Shown here: piece by piece, positions 33,791-42,637 of the stretch
Layout: every line of letters starts with the position of its first letter
Numbering within the stretch: the first letter of the stretch is position 1
Notes under the pieces: model-generated
Told to the model about the DNA's origin: nothing
Seen by the model: only the letters and a program-made list of their open reading frames with translations
Database searches by the model: none
Program-made: the position numbers and the translations under genes
NCBI RefSeq assembly: GCF_030929595.1
Contig: NZ_JAVFVR010000003.1
Location: 348,845-412,844 of the forward strand
Source: Flavobacterium sp. LHD-85
Lineage (GTDB): Bacteria > Bacteroidota > Bacteroidia > Flavobacteriales > Flavobacteriaceae
Length of the DNA: 64,000 nt
Direction of reading: 5' to 3'

Positions 33791-35101
33791 ATGATAAAAA
33801 GAAAACTATTAGCCGTTTTATTACTGCTAACTTGCGTAGCTAATGCACAAGAAACAAACAAACAAGAACTGAATAAACAGGATGTAAAAAACGAAGTAAT
33901 GCGTATTTTAGATTCTATAAACAAAGCAAAACTTCCAGAGACCAAATCTGGAGGAGGAGTTGAGGAACATTGGTACGACAGAATCTCCTTAAGAGGTTAT
34001 GCACAAATTAGATACAATGGCCTTTTTTCTACAAACGATAAAGTTTCTTGTGAGCAATGTGACAGATCGTGGGGAACGACTTCTACAGCTCCAGATGCCA
34101 AAGCAAACAACGGACTTTTTATTCGACGTGCCCGTTTAGTATTTTCGGGACAAGTGCATCCAAATGTGTTTTTCTATTTTCAGCCCGATTTTGCTAGTTC
34201 ACCGTCAAGCGGAGTTAATAACTTCGTTCAGATTCGCGATTTATATTTTGATCTTTCTTTTGATAAAAAAAGAGAATATCGTGTTCGTATAGGACAGAGT
34301 AAAATTCCATACGGATTTGAAAATATGCAGTCAAGCTCGCAACGTTTAACTTTAGACCGTGCCGATGCAATCAACTCTTCAATTTTAAATGAACGTGATT
34401 TAGGAATATTCTTTTATTGGGCACCAGCCGAAATCAGACAGCGTTTTGAAATGTTGGTTAAAGATGGCTATAAAGGTTCTGGAGATTATGGTGTTTTTGC
34501 ATTTGGTGTTTACAATGGTCAAATTGCCAATAAATTGGACGGAAACAGAGACCTAAATGTGGTAGCCAGAGTAACCTATCCTTTTGTTATTGGAAGCCAG
34601 ATTATAGAGCCTGGAATTCAGGCTTATACCGGAAAATGGGCTTTTACAGGAGAAGTGTCGCCAGGAGTTACGGTTAACGATCCTCAATATGTAAAAGATC
34701 AAAGAGTTGGAGCGACTTTTGTATTATACCCAAGACCATTCGGAATCCAAACGGAATACAACATTGGTACTGGACCTCGATACAATACTTTGACCAATTC
34801 AATAGATCAAACCGATTTGAACGGAGGTTATGTTTTGTTAAACTACAAATGGGATATTAAAAAACAGCATATTTATCCTTTCGCCAAATTTCAATATTAT
34901 GATGGAGGAAAAAAATATGAAAAAGATGCTAGAAGTTACGTAGTAAGAGATTTTGAATTTGGTGTAGAATGGCAGCCAATTAAAGCCTTAGAATTAACTG
35001 CAGAATACGTAGTAGCAGACCGAACTTTTGAAGACAGCGTTTTGCCAGTAAACAGACAGCAAGGAAATGTGCTGAGAATGCAGGTACAGTTTAACTTCTA
35101 A
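33791..35101 (+). CDS. OprP/OprO-type phosphate-selective porin
   Basis: 436 residues from MIKRKLLAVLLLLTC (an upstream in-frame start to 33758 overlaps the promoter). Signal peptide, a short helical N-terminus, then a beta-barrel with the porin O/P layout (ISLRGYAQIRYNGLF, FIRRARLVFSGQVHPN, RVRIGQSKIPYGFENMQSS), ending MQVQFNF. OprP and OprO of Pseudomonas carry phosphate or polyphosphate. Position after phoB-phoR and the phased repeats support phosphate transport. Confidence 0.9.
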   Translation: MIKRKLLAVLLLLTCVANAQETNKQELNKQDVKNEVMRILDSINKAKLPETKSGGGVEEHWYDRISLRGYAQIRYNGLFSTNDKVSCEQCDRSWGTTSTAPDAKANNGLFIRRARLVFSGQVHPNVFFYFQPDFASSPSSGVNNFVQIRDLYFDLSFDKKREYRVRIGQSKIPYGFENMQSSSQRLTLDRADAINSSILNERDLGIFFYWAPAEIRQRFEMLVKDGYKGSGDYGVFAFGVYNGQIANKLDGNRDLNVVARVTYPFVIGSQIIEPGIQAYTGKWAFTGEVSPGVTVNDPQYVKDQRVGATFVLYPRPFGIQTEYNIGTGPRYNTLTNSIDQTDLNGGYVLLNYKWDIKKQHIYPFAKFQYYDGGKKYEKDARSYVVRDFEFGVEWQPIKALELTAEYVVADRTFEDSVLPVNRQQGNVLRMQVQFNF

Positions 35102-35115
35102 AAAGGACACAGATT

Positions 35116-35269
35116 AAACGGATTTGCTATCGCAAAGACGCTTATAAAAACTGATTTTTTATTTGAGAAAAAATTCAATTGCCTCCAGCTTGAGCTGGAG
35201 GTTTTTTTGTAGTGAAAAACAATAGATAGAATCCGCTTAATCCGCGTCTTTCCGATAGCAAATCCGTTT
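35116..35269. repeat. 26-bp inverted repeat around the porin terminator
   Basis: Arms 35116-35141 and 35244-35269 pair with one mismatch (AAACGGATTTGCTATCG core). The porin terminator sits inside the loop. Confidence 0.7.
35182..35201 (+). terminator. Porin terminator
   Basis: CCTCCAGC (35182-35189), loop TTGA, GCTGGAGG (35194-35201), then a run of seven T. A near-identical hairpin lies at 60930-60948. Confidence 0.85.
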
Positions 35270-35282
35270 CATCAGCATACAA

Positions 35283-36362
35283 TTATGCTGTTTTGTCTTC
35301 AAAAACCTTAAATAAAGAATCCCAGTCGATATTGTTTTCAAATTGGGATAATCCTTTAAACGATTTCACTTTTGATAAATTTTCAATAGTAAAGTCATCC
35401 TGCATCGCATACGGTACAAGATTCTCTTCCTGAAGTTTTATGGCTAGATATTCCTGTTCATATTGGCCGGGCGTCGGAATAAAAAAGGCTTTTTTGCCCA
35501 GCTTTGCCAAATCCATAACAGTCGTATAACCCGAACGGCATAATACAAACTCACTTTCGTTAAAAGTCTGCTCCAGTTGTTTGGAATTCATAAAATTATA
35601 GTAGGTAACATTTCCGGCCTGCCATTTTTCCTGTGATTTTTCTACTTTTCCTTGTACAAAAACTACTTTTCCAGAATATTTTGCGGCTTCTTTCTGCAAT
35701 TTTTCATCTAAGAAAGTACGCTGCGGTTCAGGTCCAGACAATATAATCATCAGATCATATATTTTTGGCGTATCCTTTTTCTTCATACGGCTCAACGGAC
35801 CGATATATTTTAGATTCAGTTCATTGTTTTTTAAATGGCCCAAATCTCCTGTTAAGTTTGTTTTTTCATTAGAATCTGGAACCCAGCATTCATTATATTT
35901 TTTAATAAAAAACTGATGACATTTACTCGTAAACCAAGTCGTGTTTCCTGTCATTACATTCAATTGATGGGTTATAAAAACAGAAGGTACTTTTTTATTG
36001 ATAACTCCCAATCTATTGTCCGAAATTATACCGTCAATGCCGTGTTTTTTGATCCATTGATTCACCATTTTTTTCTCATCCAAAATAGCGGTAATCATCT
36101 TCGGAAGATTTTTAATCAGCTTCCATTTAAAGTTTTTGCCATTCTTTGCATATTCAATATGGTATGAAGGCAGTTCTAAAGTTTGTATATAAGGAAATTC
36201 TTTTCGTAATAGAGCCAGCGCAACGCCATCGGAGGCGATAATCGGAATATAATTATTCTCTTGAAGCGCTTTGATAATAGGAATGCATCGAGTGGCATGT
36301 CCAAGTCCCCAATTTAATGGAGCTACTAAAATAGTTTTATTCGCAGAATAATCAATGCTCAT
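35283..36362 (-). CDS. Glycosyltransferase, MJ1255/VC2487 type (GT-B)
   Basis: 359 residues from MSIDYSANKTI (a GTG start at 36371 is possible). A GT-B-type enzyme: N-terminal LVAPLNWGLGHATRCIPII, as in MurG-like and MJ1255/VC2487-like glycosyltransferases, and C-terminal EFVLCRSGYTTVMDLAKLGKKAFFIPTPGQYEQEYLA-type donor site. Sugar donor and acceptor are unknown. It stands alone and has no hydrophobic domain. Confidence 0.85.
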   Translation of the reverse strand: MSIDYSANKTILVAPLNWGLGHATRCIPIIKALQENNYIPIIASDGVALALLRKEFPYIQTLELPSYHIEYAKNGKNFKWKLIKNLPKMITAILDEKKMVNQWIKKHGIDGIISDNRLGVINKKVPSVFITHQLNVMTGNTTWFTSKCHQFFIKKYNECWVPDSNEKTNLTGDLGHLKNNELNLKYIGPLSRMKKKDTPKIYDLMIILSGPEPQRTFLDEKLQKEAAKYSGKVVFVQGKVEKSQEKWQAGNVTYYNFMNSKQLEQTFNESEFVLCRSGYTTVMDLAKLGKKAFFIPTPGQYEQEYLAIKLQEENLVPYAMQDDFTIENLSKVKSFKGLSQFENNIDWDSLFKVFEDKTA

Positions 36363-36443
36363 TTTTAACACGTTTTAAAAACGAAGATAGAAAAATATGT
36401 TTTTTATGTTATTTCGGAGGTATTACTAAATTATTAATTTAAG

Positions 36444-36475
36444 GTTCTAAGGTGCTGAGGAACTAAGACTCTAAG
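36444..36475 (-). repeat. 8-nt periodic CTTAGNNN array, copy 3
   Basis: On the minus strand: CTTAGAGT, CTTAGTTC, CTCAGCAC, CTTAGAAC. Four in-phase units. Confidence 0.7.
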
Positions 36476-36489
36476 GTTTGTTGGATTGA

Positions 36490-36880
36490 ATAAAAAAAGA
36501 GGTTGCCTCAAAAGAACAGTCATTTTGAATTAATTGAATATTTAAAATTATTCTATCAGTAAAGCCCAGCGGGTAAAATATTTATAGAATTCCAATAAGA
36601 CAAATAAAAAAATATTTCGCTCCTCCGGAACTTTATAGTGTAAAAAACATTCTTTGCTATAAATATTTCGCTTCTGCGAAACTTACCTAAAAAAGATTTT
36701 ACAAGCATATTAAAAAGCCCCAGAGGGGCGACATATCTATAGAAATTCAATTGCGCAAAGATAAAGAGCTCCAGAGGAGCGACACATAATTTTTCGCAAT
36801 AAAATATGTCGCTCCTCTGGAGCTTTTAATCTCTGGGAATTGCAATTTCTATAAATATTTTGCTTCTCCGAAGCTTATAA
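36490..36880. repeat. Array of 13-nt hairpins of the GCTCC-NNN-GGAGC type
   Basis: The 606-bp spacer 36363-36968 has no believable gene. It holds GCCCC-AGA-GGGGC (36717), GCTCC-AGA-GGAGC (36768), GCTCC-TCT-GGAGC (36811), GCTTC-TCC-GAAGC (36862), TTCGC-TTCT-GCGAA (36667) and a CTCCTCCGGAACTT variant near 36617. They are separated by ATATTT/ATAGAA-type linkers. Arms change in pairs. Confidence 0.8.
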
Positions 36881-36883
36881 AAA

Positions 36884-36913
36884 GAAGAAGCTGTCCCAAA
36901 GGACAGCTTCTTC
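36884..36913 (-). terminator. Terminator of the Lys/Ala-rich protein gene
   Basis: Perfect 13-bp stem GAAGAAGCTGTCC (36884-36896), loop CAAA, complement to 36913; on the minus strand it is followed by TTTTTA. Confidence 0.85.
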
Positions 36914-36930
36914 AAAGTCTCGTATTAAAC

Positions 36931-36970
36931 CTTAGCACCTCAGAACCTTAGTCCCTCAGTACCTTTATTT
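36931..36970 (+). repeat. 8-nt periodic CTTAGNNN array, copy 4
   Basis: CTTAGCAC, CTCAGAAC, CTTAGTCC, CTCAGTAC, CTTTATTT; runs into the stop codon of the leftward gene, as copy 1 does. Confidence 0.75.
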
Positions 36971-37544
36971 AATCCTGAATATACGTTTTATTTCCATTTT
37001 TGTTAATATAGTATTTACCGCCTCTTGGGCCAGTATATACTTTTTTACCATTGTATTCGCCAGTTACTTTGTCTGGTACAGATGGCGCTTTTTCGTTCGT
37101 TTCTTTTAAAGTTTTACTAGCCGATTTTTTAGCAGCTGTGGCATCTTTCTTTGTAGCGTCAGCTTTTGCGGTTGTTTTCTTGGCGTCGGCTTTGGTTTTG
37201 TCTGCTGTGCTTTTTGCTTTGTCAGCAGTACTTTTTGCTTTATCAGATTCTACAGTAGCTTTTTTGGCATCAGCTTTAGCTTTTGTAGCTTGTTTATCGG
37301 CAGTTTTTTTTGCTGCGTCAGCAGATTCTTTCTTGGCTTTTGTTGAAGCAGCTTTTGCGTCATCTGCTGCTTTCTTAGATTTTGTGGCTTCCTTTTTTGC
37401 GTCAGCCGAGGCTTTGTCAGCACTTGCTTTCGCTTTTTTCGCCGAAGTTTCAGTTTTACTTTTTGTAGTTTTTACAGTTGTTTCCTGAGCATAAAAATTA
37501 GAAGAGAAAGCAACCATCAAACAGAACAATACTAATTTTTTCAT
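36969..37544 (-). CDS. Exported Lys/Ala-rich coiled-coil protein with PBCV-type basic adaptor domain
   Basis: 191 residues. Signal peptide ends SSNFYAQ (~20). Residues ~25-150 are a histone-H1-like Lys/Ala/Ser/Thr repeat (ADKAKSTADKTKADAKK pattern), with helical periodicity. The C-terminal ~25 residues (GKKVYTGPRGGKYYINKNGN) match the PBCV-specific basic adaptor domain, first known from chlorella-virus proteins. Possible roles are binding of nucleic acid or anionic polymer in the periplasm or outside the cell; none is shown. The Ala-rich composition causes the long antisense ORF on the plus strand. Confidence 0.8.
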   Translation of the reverse strand: MKKLVLFCLMVAFSSNFYAQETTVKTTKSKTETSAKKAKASADKASADAKKEATKSKKAADDAKAASTKAKKESADAAKKTADKQATKAKADAKKATVESDKAKSTADKAKSTADKTKADAKKTTAKADATKKDATAAKKSASKTLKETNEKAPSVPDKVTGEYNGKKVYTGPRGGKYYINKNGNKTYIQD

Positions 37545-37607
37545 AAGGCTAAAAGTTTAAATTTCAATTAAAATTAAACAATTTATTGTCATCTTTTCCG
37601 CAGCGCA

Positions 37608-40600
37608 CTAAAAATATGCACGAAGCTGCACATTTCCTGTATGAATCGTATTTCCAGTTTCACTTTTTCTTCCTTGATAATTTAAATTAACATCCAAAAA
37701 AGACGTAATGTTCTTTTGCAGAAGCAGTTTCCAAACCAAATTTGAACCCGCCTGAAGTCCTTCGAGCATCTGGAAACCGACTGACGAAAATTCATTTCCG
37801 TTAAATTTATTTTCATAAAAAGAGAATTCCCCATTAACTGTAACTTTCTTTTCGCCTGCATAAGAAAAAGAAGTTCCAATTCTATTTTGATCTAAAGTTT
37901 CAAGATTTCCAATTTGATTTTTTTTGTTTTGAAGTTCGTAAAAGAAATCCAATTTGGTGTTTTTAGAAAATAAATAACTGATTTTTGGCGCCAGCTGCCA
38001 GCCTTGAATATCATAATTTTTCTCAGCAAAATCTTTTGAAACCAAATCGGTTTTTATGGTTTTGGTGAAGAAATTAAACAGCCAGCTATTTTGGTATAAA
38101 TGCGTGTACTGAATTTGATGCGAATAATTCTGCACGTGCTGTGAACCAACAGAAAGCAGGCTTTTTCCTTTATTTATAAGATAAGAATAGGTAACCGAAT
38201 GTTTCTGTTTGCCTCGATTATAAAATAAGCTGTTTCTGAAACTCGAATTCAATCCCAAAATATTTTCTTCTGACGAATCAAACGGATTGAGTTCTAATTT
38301 TTCTCCATCGCTTTTTACCTTTCGATCCATTATAAAAGAAGTCTGGTTATAAAAATAAGACAGCAATTTTTTAAACCCTTTTTCATTCTGCCACTGTAGC
38401 GGATTCAAAGTTAAGGATTGAGAAAACTTATTCTGGTTGGTTTTAATGTAAATCTGATTCGGCAAAAAGACCCTCACATATCGCGCCTGATCTTGGTAAA
38501 CTGCAACTTCAAATTCTTCCAATTCCTGAATTCCGTTACCATTGTAATCATTCCAAGTATAAACTCCTTGACCTGTTGGAACTTCTACATACGTAAATTC
38601 CTGCTGCGCAATAGTTCCTGAACTGGTTTCGTAAGCTGTTCCAATTTGCATGAACTGATTAAAAAAACGGTCGTTGTACAGAATTCTCGAATTTAAAGAA
38701 GGTTCATTCTGTCTGGATTTGTCTGTAAAATCCAAATTTCGATAACTCGCATAAACTGCCAAATCGGTTGTTTTGTTCTGAATCAGTTTTGATTTTAAAT
38801 AATACGTCTGCGAATTATTGACATGCTGCAGTAATCCGTTTTGCAAACTATCGTTTCGTCTTTGCAGAAAACCAATTTCAACAAAAACTTTAGTGCTATC
38901 GCCGCGTCCCGTAAATACACCATATTCTGAAAATCTTTGGCTTAAAGCAGAAAACTGATTGGTAACTTTATCTTTTTCCTGGTTGTCTTCCAATTGCATA
39001 GTTCCTCCAACCCAGTTTTTGCCAAAATGATATTTGGTTCTGGTTTGGTTTCTAATGAATTTTGAAGTCGAAACTGTAGCATCAGAATTTAGGAAACTGC
39101 CGTTGTTTTCAATCGTCCAATTTTTTAATTTGAATAAAGCGTTTGTTGTATGTCTTGCTCCAGAATAGCTTTCGCTGTAATCTAATTTCTCAAATTGATA
39201 GGTTAGTAAACCAATATTAGAAGTTTCTTTTTTTGAAAATAAATCAAAATTCAAACCCGTAACCAAAAGACTCTGATTGCCATATTGGGTTCCCGTTAAA
39301 TTCCAGTCACGATTAAATTCGATATTGTACAAACGTTCCACCGATTTAAAATTTTGCTGCACAAATTGATAATTCGCGAAAGCGTCTAAATTCCAGCTTC
39401 TCGAAAAAAGACGTTTTTTAAGATTGGTTTTAAAAGCCACTCCTTCATTATTAGCATCATCAATTCCAGAAAATAAATTCTGGTCATTATTGCTGACGGC
39501 CAATTCAAAATCAACCAGCGTTTTTTCATTCGGATTGTATTTTCCTAAAAAAGTTGCTACCTGAAGTTTCATTGGCGCAACAAGCTGAACGATTGGCTCG
39601 TAATTTCCTTGTAGAATTCCGTTTACAGGTTCAATATATTGATAAATTCGTTCAACAGAATTATTGTTTTGAATGATATAATTTCCAGAATTTGCACCAA
39701 CTTGGCTAAATCTTACATTGTACAAAACATCAGTGGGATTATTCGAATATTCATAAGCTTCAACCGAATTGATGAGTGTCTTTTTATATAAAATTTTATT
39801 GTCGGCATAAGTATCTTCATAAGCAGAAGGCGCTTTCATCAAGTTGACATCATCGCCCGCTTGACTTAAAATCTGAACTTGTTCTGGAGAAAGATTTTGC
39901 TGCAAAGGCTGATTTTTCATATCATTTTCAGAATAAATATATCCGCCAAAACTCCAGTTTTTATTTTCGTGCGTTGCGCCTGCGTAAGTAACTAATCGAT
40001 TATAATTTCGTTCAGAATATTGGTATTCCACATTAATACGCATTTCTGAAGTAATGGTAAAAAGCGAAGTAAAGACAATTTCTCCAGCATTATAATCAAT
40101 CACATAATCGTTGTTTTCGCCTCTTTTCAATAAAACGCCGTTTACATAAACCCGTTCAGAACCCGAAATCACCAAAACATACAATTCGCCATTTTGCCCT
40201 TTTAATTTGTACGGACCTTGATTTCCTTCCTGACCTGTAAAAGTACTTTTGGCATATTGTCCTTTTACAAAAGCAACCGAAGCAAAAACGTTGGTCTTAC
40301 TTTTTTCGGTATCAAAATCAAAATTGGCAGAAAGTCCCTGAACCTTTTTATTAAAGCCTAAAAATTGAGTTTTTCTATTTTCTAAGAATACATCGCCGGC
40401 GCGAATGTTCCAGTCATCGCTGAAAAGCTCGATGAAAATATTGTCAAACTGATCCAGTTTCTGCGAATAACCGCCATCTTGCAACGGAATATTATTGTCT
40501 TGGAGCGAAGCCCTTAAACTTACTTTGTCTGAAAGTTTTCCTGTAATCTGTAAATCTAAATTGGAATTTAAAACTGTACTTTGATTATTACCAACCGTAA

Positions 40601-41042
40601 CGCCACGCGTAATGCTTCCAGAAGTTTCTAGTCCGTCAAAAGGAGTTGCTTTTTTGGCATTTGAATTATTGTCTATGCGATACAATTTGTCTGTTCCAAC
40701 ATCACCGCTCACAATCTGATCCGATTTGTAAAGGCTGTATTCCTTGGTTAAGAGATCGGGATAATTGAGATAATTGACAATTAAAGTATCTGAAACCGAT
40801 TGGAAATTTTCATTTAAAAGTAAATATCCTTTTTGAAAATCGACTTTATAAGAAGTCGAATCGATTGGCTCATTTTTAGTATTTAGAATCTGGAAAAATC
40901 CAGAGTTGATAGACATTTTTTCAAGACGAATAGTGTCTTTTGAAACGATTACTTTTTTTGTTTTGTATAGCGATTCAGTTTCCTGAGCCTGAAGCGCAGA
41001 AAACCAGAAGAAAACCGTCAAAAACAGTAATTTTTTCAACAT
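37608..41042 (-). CDS. Large SprA-like outer-membrane protein
   Basis: 1144 residues. Signal peptide ends SALQAQ (~20). Residues ~125-245 (SGSITRGVTVGNNQSTVLNS, LQDNNIPLQDGGYSQKLDQF, DNIFIELFSDDWNIRAGDVF) resemble the N-terminal portion of SprA, the T9SS/gliding outer-membrane translocon, but the protein is less than half SprA's length (~2400). The rest is aromatic beta-strand-rich. It begins 63 bp upstream of the Lys/Ala-rich gene on the same strand. Function unknown; a T9SS-related or surface role is inference. Confidence 0.75.
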   Translation of the reverse strand: MLKKLLFLTVFFWFSALQAQETESLYKTKKVIVSKDTIRLEKMSINSGFFQILNTKNEPIDSTSYKVDFQKGYLLLNENFQSVSDTLIVNYLNYPDLLTKEYSLYKSDQIVSGDVGTDKLYRIDNNSNAKKATPFDGLETSGSITRGVTVGNNQSTVLNSNLDLQITGKLSDKVSLRASLQDNNIPLQDGGYSQKLDQFDNIFIELFSDDWNIRAGDVFLENRKTQFLGFNKKVQGLSANFDFDTEKSKTNVFASVAFVKGQYAKSTFTGQEGNQGPYKLKGQNGELYVLVISGSERVYVNGVLLKRGENNDYVIDYNAGEIVFTSLFTITSEMRINVEYQYSERNYNRLVTYAGATHENKNWSFGGYIYSENDMKNQPLQQNLSPEQVQILSQAGDDVNLMKAPSAYEDTYADNKILYKKTLINSVEAYEYSNNPTDVLYNVRFSQVGANSGNYIIQNNNSVERIYQYIEPVNGILQGNYEPIVQLVAPMKLQVATFLGKYNPNEKTLVDFELAVSNNDQNLFSGIDDANNEGVAFKTNLKKRLFSRSWNLDAFANYQFVQQNFKSVERLYNIEFNRDWNLTGTQYGNQSLLVTGLNFDLFSKKETSNIGLLTYQFEKLDYSESYSGARHTTNALFKLKNWTIENNGSFLNSDATVSTSKFIRNQTRTKYHFGKNWVGGTMQLEDNQEKDKVTNQFSALSQRFSEYGVFTGRGDSTKVFVEIGFLQRRNDSLQNGLLQHVNNSQTYYLKSKLIQNKTTDLAVYASYRNLDFTDKSRQNEPSLNSRILYNDRFFNQFMQIGTAYETSSGTIAQQEFTYVEVPTGQGVYTWNDYNGNGIQELEEFEVAVYQDQARYVRVFLPNQIYIKTNQNKFSQSLTLNPLQWQNEKGFKKLLSYFYNQTSFIMDRKVKSDGEKLELNPFDSSEENILGLNSSFRNSLFYNRGKQKHSVTYSYLINKGKSLLSVGSQHVQNYSHQIQYTHLYQNSWLFNFFTKTIKTDLVSKDFAEKNYDIQGWQLAPKISYLFSKNTKLDFFYELQNKKNQIGNLETLDQNRIGTSFSYAGEKKVTVNGEFSFYENKFNGNEFSSVGFQMLEGLQAGSNLVWKLLLQKNITSFLDVNLNYQGRKSETGNTIHTGNVQLRAYF

Positions 41043-41132
41043 AAATACTCTAACTCTAAAAAGTCAAAAGTAGTATTTATAATTGTGAATTGCAGTGTAG
41101 GTTATTTTAGATTTATTGGCCAATATTATATC

Positions 41133-41360
41133 TTATCTTCCATTTTTAATAAAAGCTAAAATTATCAAAACAATGAGTGCGATGATTACAATGAAAATAG
41201 GATTTGCATAATTGGCATGCCATCCCAATTCCTTTATTTTTTTTGGAAAATAAGATCTTTTGTCTTTTGGATTGTAATAAAACATTCCCCAAATCCAATT
41301 ATTAGGATCATTTTCCCAATTGTTCTTAGTTTCTTCGCTCGGTTCGTCAAACTTTTTCAT
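41133..41360 (-). CDS. Small DUF5808-type membrane protein, paralogue 1
   Basis: 75 residues. Soluble part NNWENDPNNWIWGMFYYNPKD, a basic patch KKIKELGW, then one C-terminal transmembrane helix (~52-72). Clear paralogue of the protein at 44889-45113. Function unknown. Confidence 0.8.
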   Translation of the reverse strand: MKKFDEPSEETKNNWENDPNNWIWGMFYYNPKDKRSYFPKKIKELGWHANYANPIFIVIIALIVLIILAFIKNGR

Positions 41361-41462
41361 AACTATATAACTATCGGATTATTTGGCTATTATAAAGTAA
41401 CTGATTTATTTCCATTTAAGAATAATCTTTTTAGCTTTGTTTCAGATAAACGAACTTAATTT

Positions 41463-42521
41463 ATGGATACTAGCAAAGAACTTTTATTCTTTTTTAGTGC
41501 TTTAGGAGCTTTCAACGGAATTATTCTCGGAATTTATTTCTTCTTTTTTACCAAGAAAAAATATCTGACGAATTATTTTCTGGGTGCACTTTTGTTTGCC
41601 CTAAGTATCCGAATTGCAAAATCTGTATTTGTTTATTTTCATCCTGAACTGCCTAAAATGTATCTTCAGTTTGGGCTTACGGCTTGTTTCTTTATCGGGC
41701 CTTTTTTGTATTACTTTATCAAATCTGCAGTTGAAGAAGTGCAGCTAATGCCCAAATCATGGAAATTGATTATAGCATTTTGGGGAACATTAATCGTTGC
41801 GGTTGGTGTTTTATATCCGTATGAAGTGTATCCGAAACTTTGGGGAGGCATTTTTATAAGAATCATTTATTTTCAATGGTTTGTTTACATTGTTTTTGCT
41901 GGTTTTGAACTTCGTGGTGTTTTGAAGAAAATCCTCAGCCGAAAAGAAAAAACTACTCCATCCGAAATGTGGTTTTCAATGCTCTATTTCGGAAATTGTT
42001 TGCTATTTCTATTTTACTTCTTGGCGATTATGGGAGCGCCAGGAGCTACCTATATAAGTGGTGCAGTTGTTTTTTCGTTTATTTTATACTTGGGAATTTC
42101 GATTCTTTTGTACAGAAAAAAAACAGAAGATTTATTTTTATTGAGCGGGAAGATTTCGAATAAAAAAATAGAATCAGGGGATGCAATAATGTGGTCTGAA
42201 AAACTGGAAAAGGCAATGCGCGAAAAAAGTTTATATAAAAATCCGAACTTGACACTTCAAGATTTATCTCAGGAAATTAATATCTCAAGCCATCAATTAT
42301 CGCAGTTTCTGAATAATAATTTAGGAAAGAATTTTACCAGTTATGTAAACGAATTCAGAATCAACGAAGCGTGTAAAATTATCACTTCTTCAGATAAATT
42401 AACTTTAGAATCTGTTGGTTACGATGTCGGATTTAATTCCAAATCAACCTTCTTTACGGCATTCAAAAAACATACAGGAACCACGCCGCTTAACTATCAG
42501 CTTCAGGCTTTACAATCGTAA
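41463..42521 (+). CDS. AraC-family regulator with N-terminal membrane domain
   Basis: 352 residues. About seven hydrophobic helices (~8-210), then a C-terminal AraC helix-turn-helix pair (~255-345: LTLQDLSQEINISSHQLSQF, and SVGYDVGFNSKSTFFTAFKK, PLNYQ). Membrane-bound AraC regulators sense a signal at the membrane. The TonB receptor 116 bp downstream on the same strand is a likely target or partner. Confidence 0.9.
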   Translation: MDTSKELLFFFSALGAFNGIILGIYFFFFTKKKYLTNYFLGALLFALSIRIAKSVFVYFHPELPKMYLQFGLTACFFIGPFLYYFIKSAVEEVQLMPKSWKLIIAFWGTLIVAVGVLYPYEVYPKLWGGIFIRIIYFQWFVYIVFAGFELRGVLKKILSRKEKTTPSEMWFSMLYFGNCLLFLFYFLAIMGAPGATYISGAVVFSFILYLGISILLYRKKTEDLFLLSGKISNKKIESGDAIMWSEKLEKAMREKSLYKNPNLTLQDLSQEINISSHQLSQFLNNNLGKNFTSYVNEFRINEACKIITSSDKLTLESVGYDVGFNSKSTFFTAFKKHTGTTPLNYQLQALQS

Positions 42522-42637
42522 ATTGGAGTATTAATTTATAAATCCGTACTCCCGATTTCGTTTTTTAGAATCTCATTTATCGATTTTCAGATGACTTTTG
42601 TTTCAAATAAAAGTCAAACTGCTAATTGTTAAAATTT

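Noticed and set aside
36556..36750. 64-aa minus-strand ORF (FRRSEIF-type)
   Set aside because: It is translated from the hairpin array; the repeated FRRSEIF words come from the repeats.
37051..37488. 145-aa plus-strand ORF rich in Ala/Phe/Val
   Set aside because: It is the antisense reading of the Lys/Ala repeat of the real minus-strand gene; its composition is explained by that.
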